Below are positions 43,242 to 50,439 of a stretch of 61,949 nucleotides of DNA, piece after piece (position 1 is the first letter of the stretch; each line of letters begins with the position of its first letter). The DNA comes from Treponema sp. (GTDB lineage Bacteria; Spirochaetota; Spirochaetia; Treponematales; Treponemataceae), in NCBI GenBank assembly GCA_017534445.1, contig JAFXWC010000040.1:1-61949 (forward strand), given 5' to 3'. The notes under the pieces were generated by a model. The model had not been told where the DNA came from and did not search any database. It saw only the letters and a program-made list of their open reading frames with translations. The translations under genes and the position numbers were made by a program.

Positions 43242-44197
43242 TATTGGGAAACCTTCTGGTACATTCTTTTGATTTCTTCTTCCAGGGCAAGCTTTACGCT
43301 CTTTGGAGCAACAACTTCCAGCGAGGAACCAAAGCTTAGCAGGTAGGTCACAAGCCAAACTTCATCAGGAATTTTAAACGTAACCGTTGTTAAGCCGTCG
43401 GGCGCTTCAGCAGAAGACTGGTTTTCTTCTATTTTGTAGTCATCCATAATGCGCCAGAGCTCTTTTTTTGGAATGCGAACCGTAAGCGTAACAAGACGGT
43501 ATTCCTTTTTTAGGCGCTCGCTATATTCTCTTTCCACATCTTTTGACTTTAATTTTTTTGCCTCCAGGGAATCTTCAAAAATATCCGCAGTCCGCCTGGT
43601 ATTGCGGATGTTCTGAATACGGCTTAGCTTAAAATACCTGGCCTCTTCCTTTTGGTTGCACCAGCCGTACAAATACCAAGCCTGCCCGCGGAATACAATC
43701 TTCCACGGCTGAACAAAACGCCTGCCCACTTCCCCATGGCTTGAATAATAGTCAAAGCAAAGAACCTGCTTTTTTAGGATTGCGCCTTTTGCAACGTCAA
43801 AGACAGTCCTAATATATGCCCCCAGCGGATTCCACGAACCAAAGTCCACTTCCAGCCAGTCAGTCTTTTCCTTTGTAAGTGAACGGATTTTTCCTGCGGC
43901 GGCCCGGCTTGCATCATCACCAGACAAAGCAGAAACAGCATTTGCCGCAGCTGCAAGACTAACCTTCTCGTCTTCAGTTAAAACAGTTTTGTCCAGCGAG
44001 TAATTCCCGTCTATTTCTATGCCCCCGCCAAAGCCCTTTGTAGAAAAAATAGGAATCCCGGCAAGGCAAAGAGAATCTATCCAGCGGTAGATAGTGCGTG
44101 TAGAAACCCCAAAATGCTCCGACAAGTCCCTGGCAGTGGCTTTCTTTTTGTCTATCAGAATGTAAACCAGTTCAAAAAGGTTTTCCGTATTAATCAT
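43241..44197 (-). CDS. WYL-domain transcriptional regulator
   Basis: DNA-binding regulator of 318 residues. N-terminal HTH (KATARDLSEHFGVSTRTIYRWIDSL), then a WYL domain (about 135-210: VLCFDYYSS, RFVQPWKIVFRGQAWYLYGWC) that binds small ligands or nucleic acid ends, then a WCX-like C-terminal region. The ATG has no Shine-Dalgarno and is 6 nt from a TAAAAT. A palindrome covers its -35 box, suggesting autoregulation. It is translationally coupled to the downstream radical SAM gene. Confidence 0.9.
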   Translation of the reverse strand: MINTENLFELVYILIDKKKATARDLSEHFGVSTRTIYRWIDSLCLAGIPIFSTKGFGGGIEIDGNYSLDKTVLTEDEKVSLAAAANAVSALSGDDASRAAAGKIRSLTKEKTDWLEVDFGSWNPLGAYIRTVFDVAKGAILKKQVLCFDYYSSHGEVGRRFVQPWKIVFRGQAWYLYGWCNQKEEARYFKLSRIQNIRNTRRTADIFEDSLEAKKLKSKDVEREYSERLKKEYRLVTLTVRIPKKELWRIMDDYKIEENQSSAEAPDGLTTVTFKIPDEVWLVTYLLSFGSSLEVVAPKSVKLALEEEIKRMYQKVSQ

Positions 44198-44203
44198 AGG
44201 AAT

Positions 44204-44242
44204 ATTTTAGCATGAAAAATATGACAGGTAAATGTCATATTT
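44204..44242 (-). promoter_or_regulatory. WYL regulator promoter with palindromic operator
   Basis: Minus strand TTTACC (44232-44227), 17-nt spacer, TAAAAT (44209-44204), 6 nt to the ATG. A perfect palindrome AAATATGACA-N6-TGTCATATTT (44217-44242) has exactly the -35 hexamer as its 6-nt spacer. Confidence 0.75.
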
Positions 44243-44247
44243 AAAAA

Positions 44248-44556
44248 TTATAATTCATACAGTTTTTTATAATCATCTACGAAATTTTTAATATTATAGG
44301 TTTCATCGTTATAACCTAATATCAACTCATAAATTACATCCAAAGCATCTTGAACTGTTGGTTTAGCTTTATTTTTTGATTGCAATTTTTTTGAAAAATC
44401 AATAAACCATGCAGGGTCTGCGCTATATGTATTAGAAAAAATATAAGGGCTCATTTGTCCCAGCAAAATACCAAAGTTATCATATTTTTCTCTATCTGAG
44501 AAAAAGAGTTTTTCCATTTTTTTAAAAGCTTCTAAATAAAGTTCAAAAGTGGTCAT
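44248..44556 (-). CDS. hypothetical protein, possible immunity-type
   Basis: Small soluble protein of 102 residues, helical and rich in aromatic and charged residues (FELYLEAFKKMEKLFFSDRE, PAWFIDFSKKLQSKNKA, FVDDYKKLYEL). I recognise no family; its size, composition and place in a decayed accessory island are what one expects of a polymorphic-toxin immunity protein, which is only a guess. AAGGAAAA precedes the ATG. Confidence 0.6.
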   Translation of the reverse strand: MTTFELYLEAFKKMEKLFFSDREKYDNFGILLGQMSPYIFSNTYSADPAWFIDFSKKLQSKNKAKPTVQDALDVIYELILGYNDETYNIKNFVDDYKKLYEL

Positions 44557-44604
44557 AAATTTTCCTTGCTACTAAATTTCGATTTTTGCTTTTTGAATTT
44601 ATGA

Positions 44605-44784
44605 TTACCGCAGATTACTAAAATATGGTATTGTATACGTATCAATTAATTGACAGCAACAGAATGGATAAAAGTCTTTTTTTATGATTTCATCCAATTT
44701 TTGAACTTCTCCAATGCCATTCAGAAAATTAAAAAAGCCATCTGCTCATCAAAATCCAAAAATCTATTTTCTGAGGCTAGTTAA
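44605..44784 (-). pseudogene. frameshifted fragment of an unknown small gene
   Basis: On the minus strand one frame reads LASENRFLDFDEQMAFLIF then stops; a one-base shift continues LNGIGEVQKLDEIIKKDFY... to a stop at 44605. The two parts look like one protein broken by a single-base deletion. There is no start codon. Low certainty, as the fragment is short. Confidence 0.35.
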
Positions 44785-44817
44785 ATTTTAAACCCAATTG
44801 AGTAAAAATATAAATGC

Positions 44818-45057
44818 TCATTCATCTTTCCTTAATTTGTTTAAGGCTTTTTGAATAATCAAAATTACTAAAACAAAAAAATAGAAAATAACCACTACAA
44901 GAACAAGGCATAAAAAGAAGTTTACAACTTCATTAGAAGTTAAGAATTTGTCAAACACAAAAAATACTAAATAGCCACTTAGAATTGAGGAGACTATTAA
45001 AAAATCGTTATAACAAATAAATTCATAATAACATCTCCTGATCGTTATTGTTTGCAT
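44818..45057 (-). CDS. small two-helix membrane protein with uncertain start or frameshift
   Basis: About 60 residues of clear protein with two hydrophobic helices (FLIVSSILSGYLVFFVF and FFLCLVLVVVIFYFFVLVILI) and a basic tail (ALNKLRKDE). The in-frame ATG at 45057 has no Shine-Dalgarno. A well-placed AGGAG (45039-45034 region) instead precedes an ATG at 45026 in another frame that reads MNLFVITIF and stops; adding one T to the six-T run near 45004-44999 would join the two. So a homopolymer frameshift or phase-variable tract is likely. Confidence 0.5.
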   Translation of the reverse strand: MQTITIRRCYYEFICYNDFLIVSSILSGYLVFFVFDKFLTSNEVVNFFLCLVLVVVIFYFFVLVILIIQKALNKLRKDE

Positions 45058-45131
45058 ATAGATTGCAACAATAATCTGCCATTTTTCTGCCGGAATCAGA
45101 CCAAAAGCTGGTTGAATTCCGAGATTCCCCG

Positions 45132-45156
45132 ACAAACCCCTATTTGGCGGAGGAAA
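45132..45156 (+). repeat. direct repeat copy 1 beside the toxin-antitoxin pair
   Basis: A 25-nt block ending CTATTTGGCGGAGGAAA; it recurs at 46043-46067 with one difference. The two copies bracket the antitoxin and the dead toxin, 911 nt apart. Confidence 0.7.
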
Positions 45157-45181
45157 GGCAAAATGTTGGGATATCCTCAAT

Positions 45182-45502
45182 TTATAAAACTGCCATTTTG
45201 CGGATAAACGGCAGAGAAGAAAAAGTTTTGTTTTCCAAAAGACTTATAAGTCTACAGGCTGTTCCTGTAGGATGATTCGTTCCTTTTTCCCATGCTTCAA
45301 CTGTTTTGGTAGAAACGCCCATATAATCGGCAAATAAAACCTGCGTCATTCCAACTGATGTTCTAATATGTTTAATCTGTGTATTAGTATATTTTTTTAC
45401 AGGCTGTATTTCGTATACAGTTTTTCTTGTTTCTAAATTTCCGCGTTCAACCTCTACAGCTTCGTTCAAGCCTGTCATTAAATCATCAAAAAATTTACTC
45501 AT
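45182..45502 (-). CDS. HTH antitoxin (HigA/NadS-like)
   Basis: DNA-binding antitoxin of 106 residues: acidic and helical N-terminal half (FFDDLMTGLNEAVEVERGN) and a Xre-type HTH (QIKHIRTSVGMTQVLFADYMGVSTKTVEAWEKG). In HigBA pairs it neutralises the RelE-fold toxin and represses the operon. It overlaps the upstream toxin remnant by 8 nt. The antitoxin reads intact although the toxin carries a stop codon. Confidence 0.85.
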   Translation of the reverse strand: MSKFFDDLMTGLNEAVEVERGNLETRKTVYEIQPVKKYTNTQIKHIRTSVGMTQVLFADYMGVSTKTVEAWEKGTNHPTGTACRLISLLENKTFSSLPFIRKMAVL

Positions 45503-45854
45503 TTTCCTTCCTCCAGTTTTTTGCAGTCTCTGCTTTCAAAATGCTTATAGCCTTCTTGACTTCCTTCTTTTCTGCATCTGTAAGATTCTGTTTTTCATCC
45601 TTTGAAAATACTTGAATAAGATAGTTCTTTTCAAAAGCAGCAAAATCCACATAGCATACCCTTGCACTGCCACTTTTACCACGGCCTTCAAATGCAAAGC
45701 GGATTTTTCTTAATCCACCTGTTCCTACCATTATATTTCCCGCATCAGGATTTTTGATAAGAAATTGTTGCAGTTCTGCAAGATCATCTTCCGTAAATCA
45801 TAATGCGAACCATCGTTTTGTAAATGATGGAGTTTCTATAAATATTCTTTTCAT
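45495..45854 (-). pseudogene. RelE/HigB-type toxin inactivated by a nonsense codon
   Basis: From ATG 45854 the frame reads MKRIFIETPSFTKRWFAL, then TGA at 45800-45798, then continues in the same frame FTEDDLAELQQFLIKNPDAG, GLRKIRFAFEGRGKSGSARV..., to the end at 45495. This is a HigB/RelE toxin of 119 codons; only one codon is wrong, probably GGA to TGA. The part after an internal ATG (45731) still reads, but lacks the first strands and helices of the toxin fold. Overlap with the antitoxin is kept. Confidence 0.85.
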
Positions 45855-45872
45855 AACTTATCGTTTTATTTT

Positions 45873-45889
45873 ACCCTATTTTATAGGGT
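45873..45889. promoter_or_regulatory. palindrome upstream of the toxin-antitoxin pair
   Basis: ACCCTA-TTTTA-TAGGGT, a perfect 6-bp-arm palindrome 19 nt before the toxin ATG. It is a plausible operator for the Xre-type antitoxin. Confidence 0.5.
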
Positions 45890-46042
45890 GTGTCGAATAT
45901 TTTTCTCCATCGATTTACTTACCTTAGTACACTCTAGCAAAAAATATCTATGCTGATTATCAAGCCTGCTAAAACATTGACTCTTTTCATTAAATTTTGG
46001 TCAAAAACAACCCCAAAAAGGGGCTGTTTCTCCGCTTCCCCT

Positions 46043-46067
46043 ACAAATCCCTATTTGGCGGAGGAAA
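46043..46067 (+). repeat. direct repeat copy 2 beside the toxin-antitoxin pair
   Basis: Matches 45132-45156 in 24 of 25 positions. Here the block is also the right arm of an imperfect hairpin: CTGTTTCTCCGC pairs with GCGGAGGAAACAG with one extra base. The rest of the 296-nt gap (45855-46150) holds no gene I can support. Confidence 0.65.
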
Positions 46068-46150
46068 CAGGGGGTTTTTGGGCGGCAACAGAAACGCTAT
46101 CTATAGACTAAACAAAAATAAAGTTTTTTTTCCAAACTACTGCTTCACAT

Positions 46151-46363
46151 TCACCAACCTTCGTAAAACTTGGGATAAAAAATGAAAATCAAGACTGCTA
46201 TTAACCACAATGTTTCCCACACTATAACACTGTAAATAACAAAGGGTTCATTTATGGAATGCTTATATCTTATTACCAACATTCCTCCCCAGCCTATTAA
46301 AATAGAAATTGCACCTATGAGCCAAATAAAAATATAACCGAATACCATTTCAAGAATTTCCAT
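46151..46363 (-). CDS. small two-helix membrane protein
   Basis: Protein of 70 residues, MEILEMVFGYIFIWLIGAIS... with two hydrophobic helices (VFGYIFIWLIGAISILIGWG and FVIYSVIVWETLWLIAVLIFIF, in parts) and a short aromatic tail. The ATG at 46363 is preferred because GGAG lies 8 nt upstream. It starts 5 nt after the stop of a toxin-like fragment, so it may be a membrane immunity protein; no family recognised. Confidence 0.55.
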   Translation of the reverse strand: MEILEMVFGYIFIWLIGAISILIGWGGMLVIRYKHSINEPFVIYSVIVWETLWLIAVLIFIFYPKFYEGW

Positions 46364-46368
46364 ACACA

Positions 46369-46587
46369 TTACTCCATATTCTTGAGTTCTTGTTGTAAGG
46401 CTTTTAATCTGTCGGAATTATCCCAAACACCCGTTACTGTCCATTTCCAATCTGAATGATAACCGACAACTCCGTCATCCATCATCTCCTGTATTTTTCC
46501 TTTTGCATAATTATACTTACTAATAAGACCTTTTTTTGAGCTTGATGTTAATTCCGAACCAACAAGCTTCCTAACAACTTGATCCAA
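46369..46587 (-). pseudogene. C-terminal fragment, possibly of a polymorphic toxin
   Basis: The frame reads SSKKGLISKYNYAKGKIQEM, MDDGVVGYHSDWKWTVTGVW and ends RLKALQQELKNME. The only start is a TTG with no Shine-Dalgarno, and the upstream sequence is a run of T, so it looks like the tail of a longer protein whose front is gone. The toxin reading is a guess from the small neighbour that follows. Confidence 0.4.
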
Positions 46588-46602
46588 CTCGATTTTTTTT
46601 TA

Positions 46603-46713
46603 GTTACAGCAGGAAGCTACAGGCTAATCTTAAAGACCGCCTACGGATCCAAAACTCGCATAAAAAAAGCCGTAAGAACCGGTGTCTACAGCGAAAAAGT
46701 TATGCTTGCATAA
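46603..46713 (+). pseudogene. C-terminal fragment of an unknown protein
   Basis: Plus-strand frame without a start, reading VTAGSYRLILKTAYGSKTR then IKKAVRTGVYSEKVMLA and stop. It looks beta-strand rich. It lies back to back with the fragment at 46369-46587 on the other strand, so a rearrangement end may lie near 46590. Confidence 0.35.
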
Positions 46714-46749
46714 AAAAATAGCGGCAGGGGATTTTTGCTCCTTGCCGCT
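46712..46749 (-). terminator. terminator of rubrerythrin
   Basis: AGCGGCAAGG and CCCTGCCGCT pair on the minus strand (one G-U), followed by ATTTTTTT. A second hairpin (ACCCCA/TGGGGT, 46754-46779) lies nearer the stop codon. Confidence 0.75.
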
Positions 46750-46796
46750 TTTCACCCCAAAGAAAACTTTCTCTGGGGTTCATTCCTTAAGGCTCT

Positions 46797-47357
46797 TTAG
46801 CGGCCCCAAGTCATAATCATATCGTAGTTGTCTTCGCGCACTTCAAAATACTGGTTGTATTCACCGCAAGTCGGACAGTATTCAGGAGCGTTTGGACCTA
46901 CAACGATGTGGCCACATTTAAGGCATTCCCAAACTTTAACTGTGCTGTTCTTAAGCTGGGAAGATGAATCTTCATCCTTTAAGAGCGAACGGTAGCGCTC
47001 TTCATGACGCTTTTCAATTTTTGCAACTGCACGGAATTTTGCGGCAAGTTCCTTAAAGCCTTCAGCTTCGGCAGTCTTTGCAAAACCTTCGTACATGTCG
47101 GTCCATTCAAAGTTTTCTCCGTCAGCGGCAGCCTTTAGGTTTGTAGTCGTATCGCTAATTCCGCTAAGCTCCGTCAGCCACATCTTTGCGTGCTGCTCTT
47201 CGTTACCGGCAGTCTTTTCAAAAATCTTTGCAATTTTTTCAAGTCCGTCTTTTTGTGCCACCTGAGAAAAATAAATATACTTGTTGCGCGCCTGTGATTC
47301 ACCCGCAAACGCTGCCAGCAAATTCTTTTCTGTCTGTGTACCTGAATACTTGCTCAT
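46797..47357 (-). CDS. rbr: rubrerythrin
   Basis: Peroxide reductase of 186 residues. The N-terminal four-helix bundle has the di-iron ligands in [31 protein letters not shown], and ...[14 protein letters not shown]; the C-terminal rubredoxin-like domain has CLKCGH and CPTCGE. It protects anaerobes by reducing hydrogen peroxide with electrons from rubredoxin (see 2495-2659). Length is normal. GGAG precedes the ATG, with a TATAGT promoter element upstream. Confidence 0.95.
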   Translation of the reverse strand: MSKYSGTQTEKNLLAAFAGESQARNKYIYFSQVAQKDGLEKIAKIFEKTAGNEEQHAKMWLTELSGISDTTTNLKAAADGENFEWTDMYEGFAKTAEAEGFKELAAKFRAVAKIEKRHEERYRSLLKDEDSSSQLKNSTVKVWECLKCGHIVVGPNAPEYCPTCGEYNQYFEVREDNYDMIMTWGR

Positions 47358-47459
47358 ATTAATCTCCTTACACTATAGCCAAATGTTCTTCTATTATATT
47401 TCAGAATTCCCTTGTCTACAAGAGCAATTTTATCTTTTTAGCTTTCTTTTCAATATCGA

Positions 47460-47487
47460 TTGCACAAGAGGTATTTTTAGCTATAAT
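47460..47487 (+). promoter_or_regulatory. promoter of the 47504 membrane protein gene
   Basis: TTGCAC (47460-47465), 16-nt spacer, TATAAT (47482-47487), then a Shine-Dalgarno GAGGAGA and the ATG. Confidence 0.7.
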
Positions 47488-47503
47488 AGCAGAGGAGAGA
47501 AAA

Positions 47504-47917
47504 ATGGCCAAACAAATCGCTACTACAGTAATGATTATCCTACTGCTCAACATTCCAATCTTTATCTTTTGGAGAAAGACAAAAGATAGCAAAGACCATG
47601 CCGTCATCATTGCCCACAGAATCATTTCCACACTAGAGAACCTTGTGCTAATCACAAGCATTTTGCTTGCCATTTGGAAAGAAAACCATTATCTTGTTCT
47701 TCTTGTTCCATGCATTGCTCTCATCATCTACCCGCTTTGGTGGGGAATAAACGCAGAGCTAACCGACGAAGAACGCTCATTCTTTGTTAGAGAACGGGGC
47801 TTTCATATCTTGAGCACAAAAGCAAAAAGTATGCTTGTTCAATTCATCACTTTCCCGCCCTACTACCTTATAGCCGCATGGAAAATGCGCATAATAAAGA
47901 CAAACTCAGAAAACTAA
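47504..47917 (+). CDS. hypothetical membrane protein
   Basis: Protein of 137 residues with three likely helices (IATTVMIILLLNIPIFIFW, LENLVLITSILLAIW, YLVLLVPCIALIIYPLWWG) and a charged domain with a fourth amphipathic stretch (MLVQFITFPPYYLIAAWKM). No family recognised. GAGGAGA supports the start, and it converges on an acetyltransferase with a 10-nt gap. Confidence 0.75.
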   Translation: MAKQIATTVMIILLLNIPIFIFWRKTKDSKDHAVIIAHRIISTLENLVLITSILLAIWKENHYLVLLVPCIALIIYPLWWGINAELTDEERSFFVRERGFHILSTKAKSMLVQFITFPPYYLIAAWKMRIIKTNSEN

Positions 47918-47927
47918 AACTTTTACT

Positions 47928-48371
47928 CTACTTTACACTTTTAAAAAGACTCACATGCTTTTCCAAATTGGCAAATCCATTTTTTGTGTAGAAAGAAAAA
48001 GCCGGTTTGTCTATGTCTGTCTGAAGGAAAATTCCCGCAACTCCGCGCGTCTTTATTTCATCCTCAATCATTTTCATAAACTTTGAACCAAGCCCCTTAC
48101 CCTGTGCCTTTGGCGAAACACACAATTCCTCTATATTGTAATTGGCTCCTTCCCACCAGTGGCGAATTGAACCAACAGACATAGCAAGAAGTTTTCCATC
48201 TTCCACAAGGCCAAAGTTCAACGCATTAAAGCCACCCGAAACTTCACGAACATACAAGTCAAGTTGCTTGGCATCGCTCCAATCATCATTCCAAGGCTCA
48301 CCGTAAAAAGCGCTCCTAAACAATTCTTCCATCTGCGGAAGATAGCTTTCATCAAGTTCAATAAAATCCAT
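47928..48371 (-). CDS. GNAT-family N-acetyltransferase
   Basis: Acetyltransferase of 147 residues. Motif A, which binds acetyl-CoA, is ELCVSPKAQGKGLGSKFMKMI (in parts: SPKAQGKGLG), preceded by the strand GKLLAMSVGSIRHWW and followed by GIFLQTDIDKPAFSFYTKNGF. Substrate unknown. The ATG lacks a Shine-Dalgarno and lies 5 nt after TATTAT. Confidence 0.88.
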   Translation of the reverse strand: MDFIELDESYLPQMEELFRSAFYGEPWNDDWSDAKQLDLYVREVSGGFNALNFGLVEDGKLLAMSVGSIRHWWEGANYNIEELCVSPKAQGKGLGSKFMKMIEDEIKTRGVAGIFLQTDIDKPAFSFYTKNGFANLEKHVSLFKSVK

Positions 48372-48376
48372 AAGGC

Positions 48377-48405
48377 ATAATAACTATTTTTTCACAAAAT
48401 TTCAA
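48377..48405 (-). promoter_or_regulatory. leaderless-type promoter of the GNAT gene
   Basis: Minus strand TTGAAA (48405-48400), 17-nt spacer, TATTAT (48382-48377), 5 nt to the ATG. Confidence 0.65.
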
Positions 48406-48502
48406 TTTTCATAACTATTTTTTTTAGCTCGTAAAAAATCGTTATAGAATTTTAGCAAAAAATCTCTTTTATTTTACAGTCCTAAGTGATATTCTTGGGA
48501 CC

Positions 48503-48976
48503 ATGACAGAACTTATTTTTGACACTGCAACAAAAGACGACATAGCAGAATTGGTTCGCCTAAGAATTGCATACATGAAAGATGATTTTGGCTCAGTTAG
48601 CGAGGAAGAAAAAAGCGGCATGGAAAAGCAGCTTCCCGACTATTTTAAAAGGAAGCTTGGCTCGGAACTTGTAGCTTTTACCGCCCGCGACCAGGGAAAA
48701 ATTGTCGGCGTGGCATACCTTCACATCATAGAAATGCCTGCCAACTCAATTTTGCTGAACGGTCTTTACGGAGATGTCCTTAGCGTATACACCGAGCATG
48801 AGTACCGTGGCAAGGGAATCTGCACAAGGCTTATGAAAGAGCTTGTTGAATACGGCAAAAAAATTGGTCTTGGAAGGATTGATTTAAAGGCCACAAAAGA
48901 AGGCTATCCCGTTTACAAAAAAGTGGGATTCCATGAAGTAGAAGCACGCTATACAGAAATGAAGATAAAGTATTAA
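48503..48976 (+). CDS. GNAT-family N-acetyltransferase
   Basis: Acetyltransferase of 157 residues. Starts ATKDDIAELVRLRIAYM as many GNATs do, with acetyl-CoA motif VYTEHEYRGKGICTRLMKEL (RGKGIC) and end GYPVYKKVGFHEVEARYTEM. Substrate unknown. It is divergent from the other GNAT gene. No Shine-Dalgarno; TATTCT is 7 nt before the ATG with a weak -35. Confidence 0.88.
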   Translation: MTELIFDTATKDDIAELVRLRIAYMKDDFGSVSEEEKSGMEKQLPDYFKRKLGSELVAFTARDQGKIVGVAYLHIIEMPANSILLNGLYGDVLSVYTEHEYRGKGICTRLMKELVEYGKKIGLGRIDLKATKEGYPVYKKVGFHEVEARYTEMKIKY

Positions 48977-48991
48977 ATGGAGAAAAAACGC

Positions 48992-49597
48992 TTATAGTCG
49001 GTCAAAAACAGCCGCCTGTATGCTTTTCCAATCTGTACAGCGGAAAAAGTTTTTGCTTGGAAAATCACAGCCTTGGTTCCACGGACGGTCATAGACAAGC
49101 ACTTTTAGATTTGGCAGATGGCTAAAAAACTTAAAGGCCATTGGTGAATCTTCCACAGCGTAGTCAAAGTTCATCTTGTAGTAATCCTCTAGCTTAAGGT
49201 TGAATTTGCTGCCTTTAAGAAAAGTGTCCCTGCCATATTTGTCCAGGCAAAAAAGCTGAGCCCCATCAAGACCCCTCTCATCAAGCCAGAGCCTTGACTC
49301 TTTATAAACACTGAATGGCCTTCCTGTTATAACATAGACATTATATCCGCTTTCTATCCAGCTTTTTATAACATCACAAGCCCCCGGTGTTTCCTCGTAA
49401 GAAAGAATACTTTCAGGCTCATGTCCCTTTATCATCATTTGGTCATATTGTTCATCCGTAAGCGAAAAGGATTCTTTTAGATTAAAGAAACGGATTTTTT
49501 CATAAGGCACATTCTTTCCAAAAAGTTCCGCTGCATATTTTGAAAAAGCCCTTGCGGTTTCACAAATGCAGTCATCAAAGTCAACATAGATATTCAT
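48992..49597 (-). CDS. HAD-family phosphatase (5'(3')-deoxyribonucleotidase-like)
   Basis: Cytoplasmic phosphatase of 201 residues. Motif I MNIYVDFDDCICETA has the nucleophile Asp and the acid Asp; motif II VYVITGRPF; a late acidic motif is YAVEDSPMAF. The layout fits the NT5C family that removes phosphate from nucleotides, but the substrate is not proven. GGAGAAG precedes the ATG. Start overlaps the CPBP gene stop (ATGA). Confidence 0.82.
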   Translation of the reverse strand: MNIYVDFDDCICETARAFSKYAAELFGKNVPYEKIRFFNLKESFSLTDEQYDQMMIKGHEPESILSYEETPGACDVIKSWIESGYNVYVITGRPFSVYKESRLWLDERGLDGAQLFCLDKYGRDTFLKGSKFNLKLEDYYKMNFDYAVEDSPMAFKFFSHLPNLKVLVYDRPWNQGCDFPSKNFFRCTDWKSIQAAVFDRL

Positions 49598-50439
49598 TTT
49601 CTTCTCCTGCGGCTAGAGCTTATTGCAAACCATACCAAGACCAGTATAAAAGAAAGCGACTGTGCAATTGCCACGCGCACTGCCATCATCTCGTCGGCAC
49701 CATTTTTTGACACAACGTGCAAAATGTTAACAATCGTATTGTTCACAAAATGGTCTCCCATTCCCATGAATATGCTGCCGGTCATTTTTGTAAGCATGGC
49801 AAATTTAAAGCCCACAAGTGCAGACGTAAAGACAAGCATTGCCGAGTTTGCAATCATACCTGCCATGCTGCTTTCTCCGTCCAAAAAATTTCTTACGGGA
49901 CCAACAATGTGCCAAAAGCCAAACAAAGCTGATGCTATTAACGCAGAAAGTATAAAGCTGTACTTTTGACTAAGGATTTTGTTAAATAGTCCACGGAAGA
50001 CGCCTTCTTCCATTAGGACATTTATTATATTCCCCGCAATGCAAACTAGAAAAAACAAAAGGCTGGTATTGTAGCCAAGGTTTTTATCTATTGCGTATGT
50101 GCTTACATAAAGCATTAGGGAATCAAAATTTCCAAGAGAATTAATTATAAGGCATTCTACCGTATAGGCTACGGCAAAGGTGCAAAGTCCAAAGGCAAGT
50201 CCCTTACCCAAATTGGCAAGAGCCCCTTTTTTTGAAAAACCAATTTCTGCTGCGGTAAAGTGCAAGATTCCTGCAGAAATAAAAAGCACAAGAATTCCAA
50301 CCAGCTTATGGACAACTGCTTCTCCAACCCAGGTTCTGTCTGTGCGCAAAACAAAATATTCAAAAATCCTGAATGCAAAGCAAATAAGATAGATACTAAG
50401 AACAAGTAAAAAGACCCTTTGATTTTTTTTATCCAACAT
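49594..50439 (-). CDS. CPBP-family intramembrane protease (CAAX-like)
   Basis: Inner-membrane protein of 281 residues with about seven or eight helices. The CPBP motifs are present: EEGVFRGLF (the EExxxR glutamates and Arg), FGFWHIVG (FxxxH), and a later GDHFVNN motif. In other bacteria such proteins cleave or handle prenylated or peptide substrates, including bacteriocin self-immunity. It starts directly at the previous gene's stop (TAAATG), so they are translated together. Confidence 0.88.
   Translation of the reverse strand: MLDKKNQRVFLLVLSIYLICFAFRIFEYFVLRTDRTWVGEAVVHKLVGILVLFISAGILHFTAAEIGFSKKGALANLGKGLAFGLCTFAVAYTVECLIINSLGNFDSLMLYVSTYAIDKNLGYNTSLLFFLVCIAGNIINVLMEEGVFRGLFNKILSQKYSFILSALIASALFGFWHIVGPVRNFLDGESSMAGMIANSAMLVFTSALVGFKFAMLTKMTGSIFMGMGDHFVNNTIVNILHVVSKNGADEMMAVRVAIAQSLSFILVLVWFAISSSRRRRK

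Noticed and set aside
43242..43358. N-terminal extension of the SPL-like radical SAM protein
   Set aside because: The added 39 codons lie inside the WYL gene on another frame, and the TAATG overlap gives a normal start at 43241.
45798..45800. In-frame TGA in the toxin as a selenocysteine codon
   Set aside because: RelE/HigB toxins do not use selenocysteine, no SECIS-like hairpin follows, and a one-base change from GGA explains it.
46026..46070. Integron attC site at the second direct repeat
   Set aside because: There is an imperfect hairpin with an extra base, but the conserved core triplets are missing and no integrase is present; kept only as a weak idea.
45997..46185. Plus-strand frame of 62 codons beginning MVKNNPKKG
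   Set aside because: It is made largely of the direct repeat and its hairpin, has no ribosome site and overlaps the membrane protein gene end.
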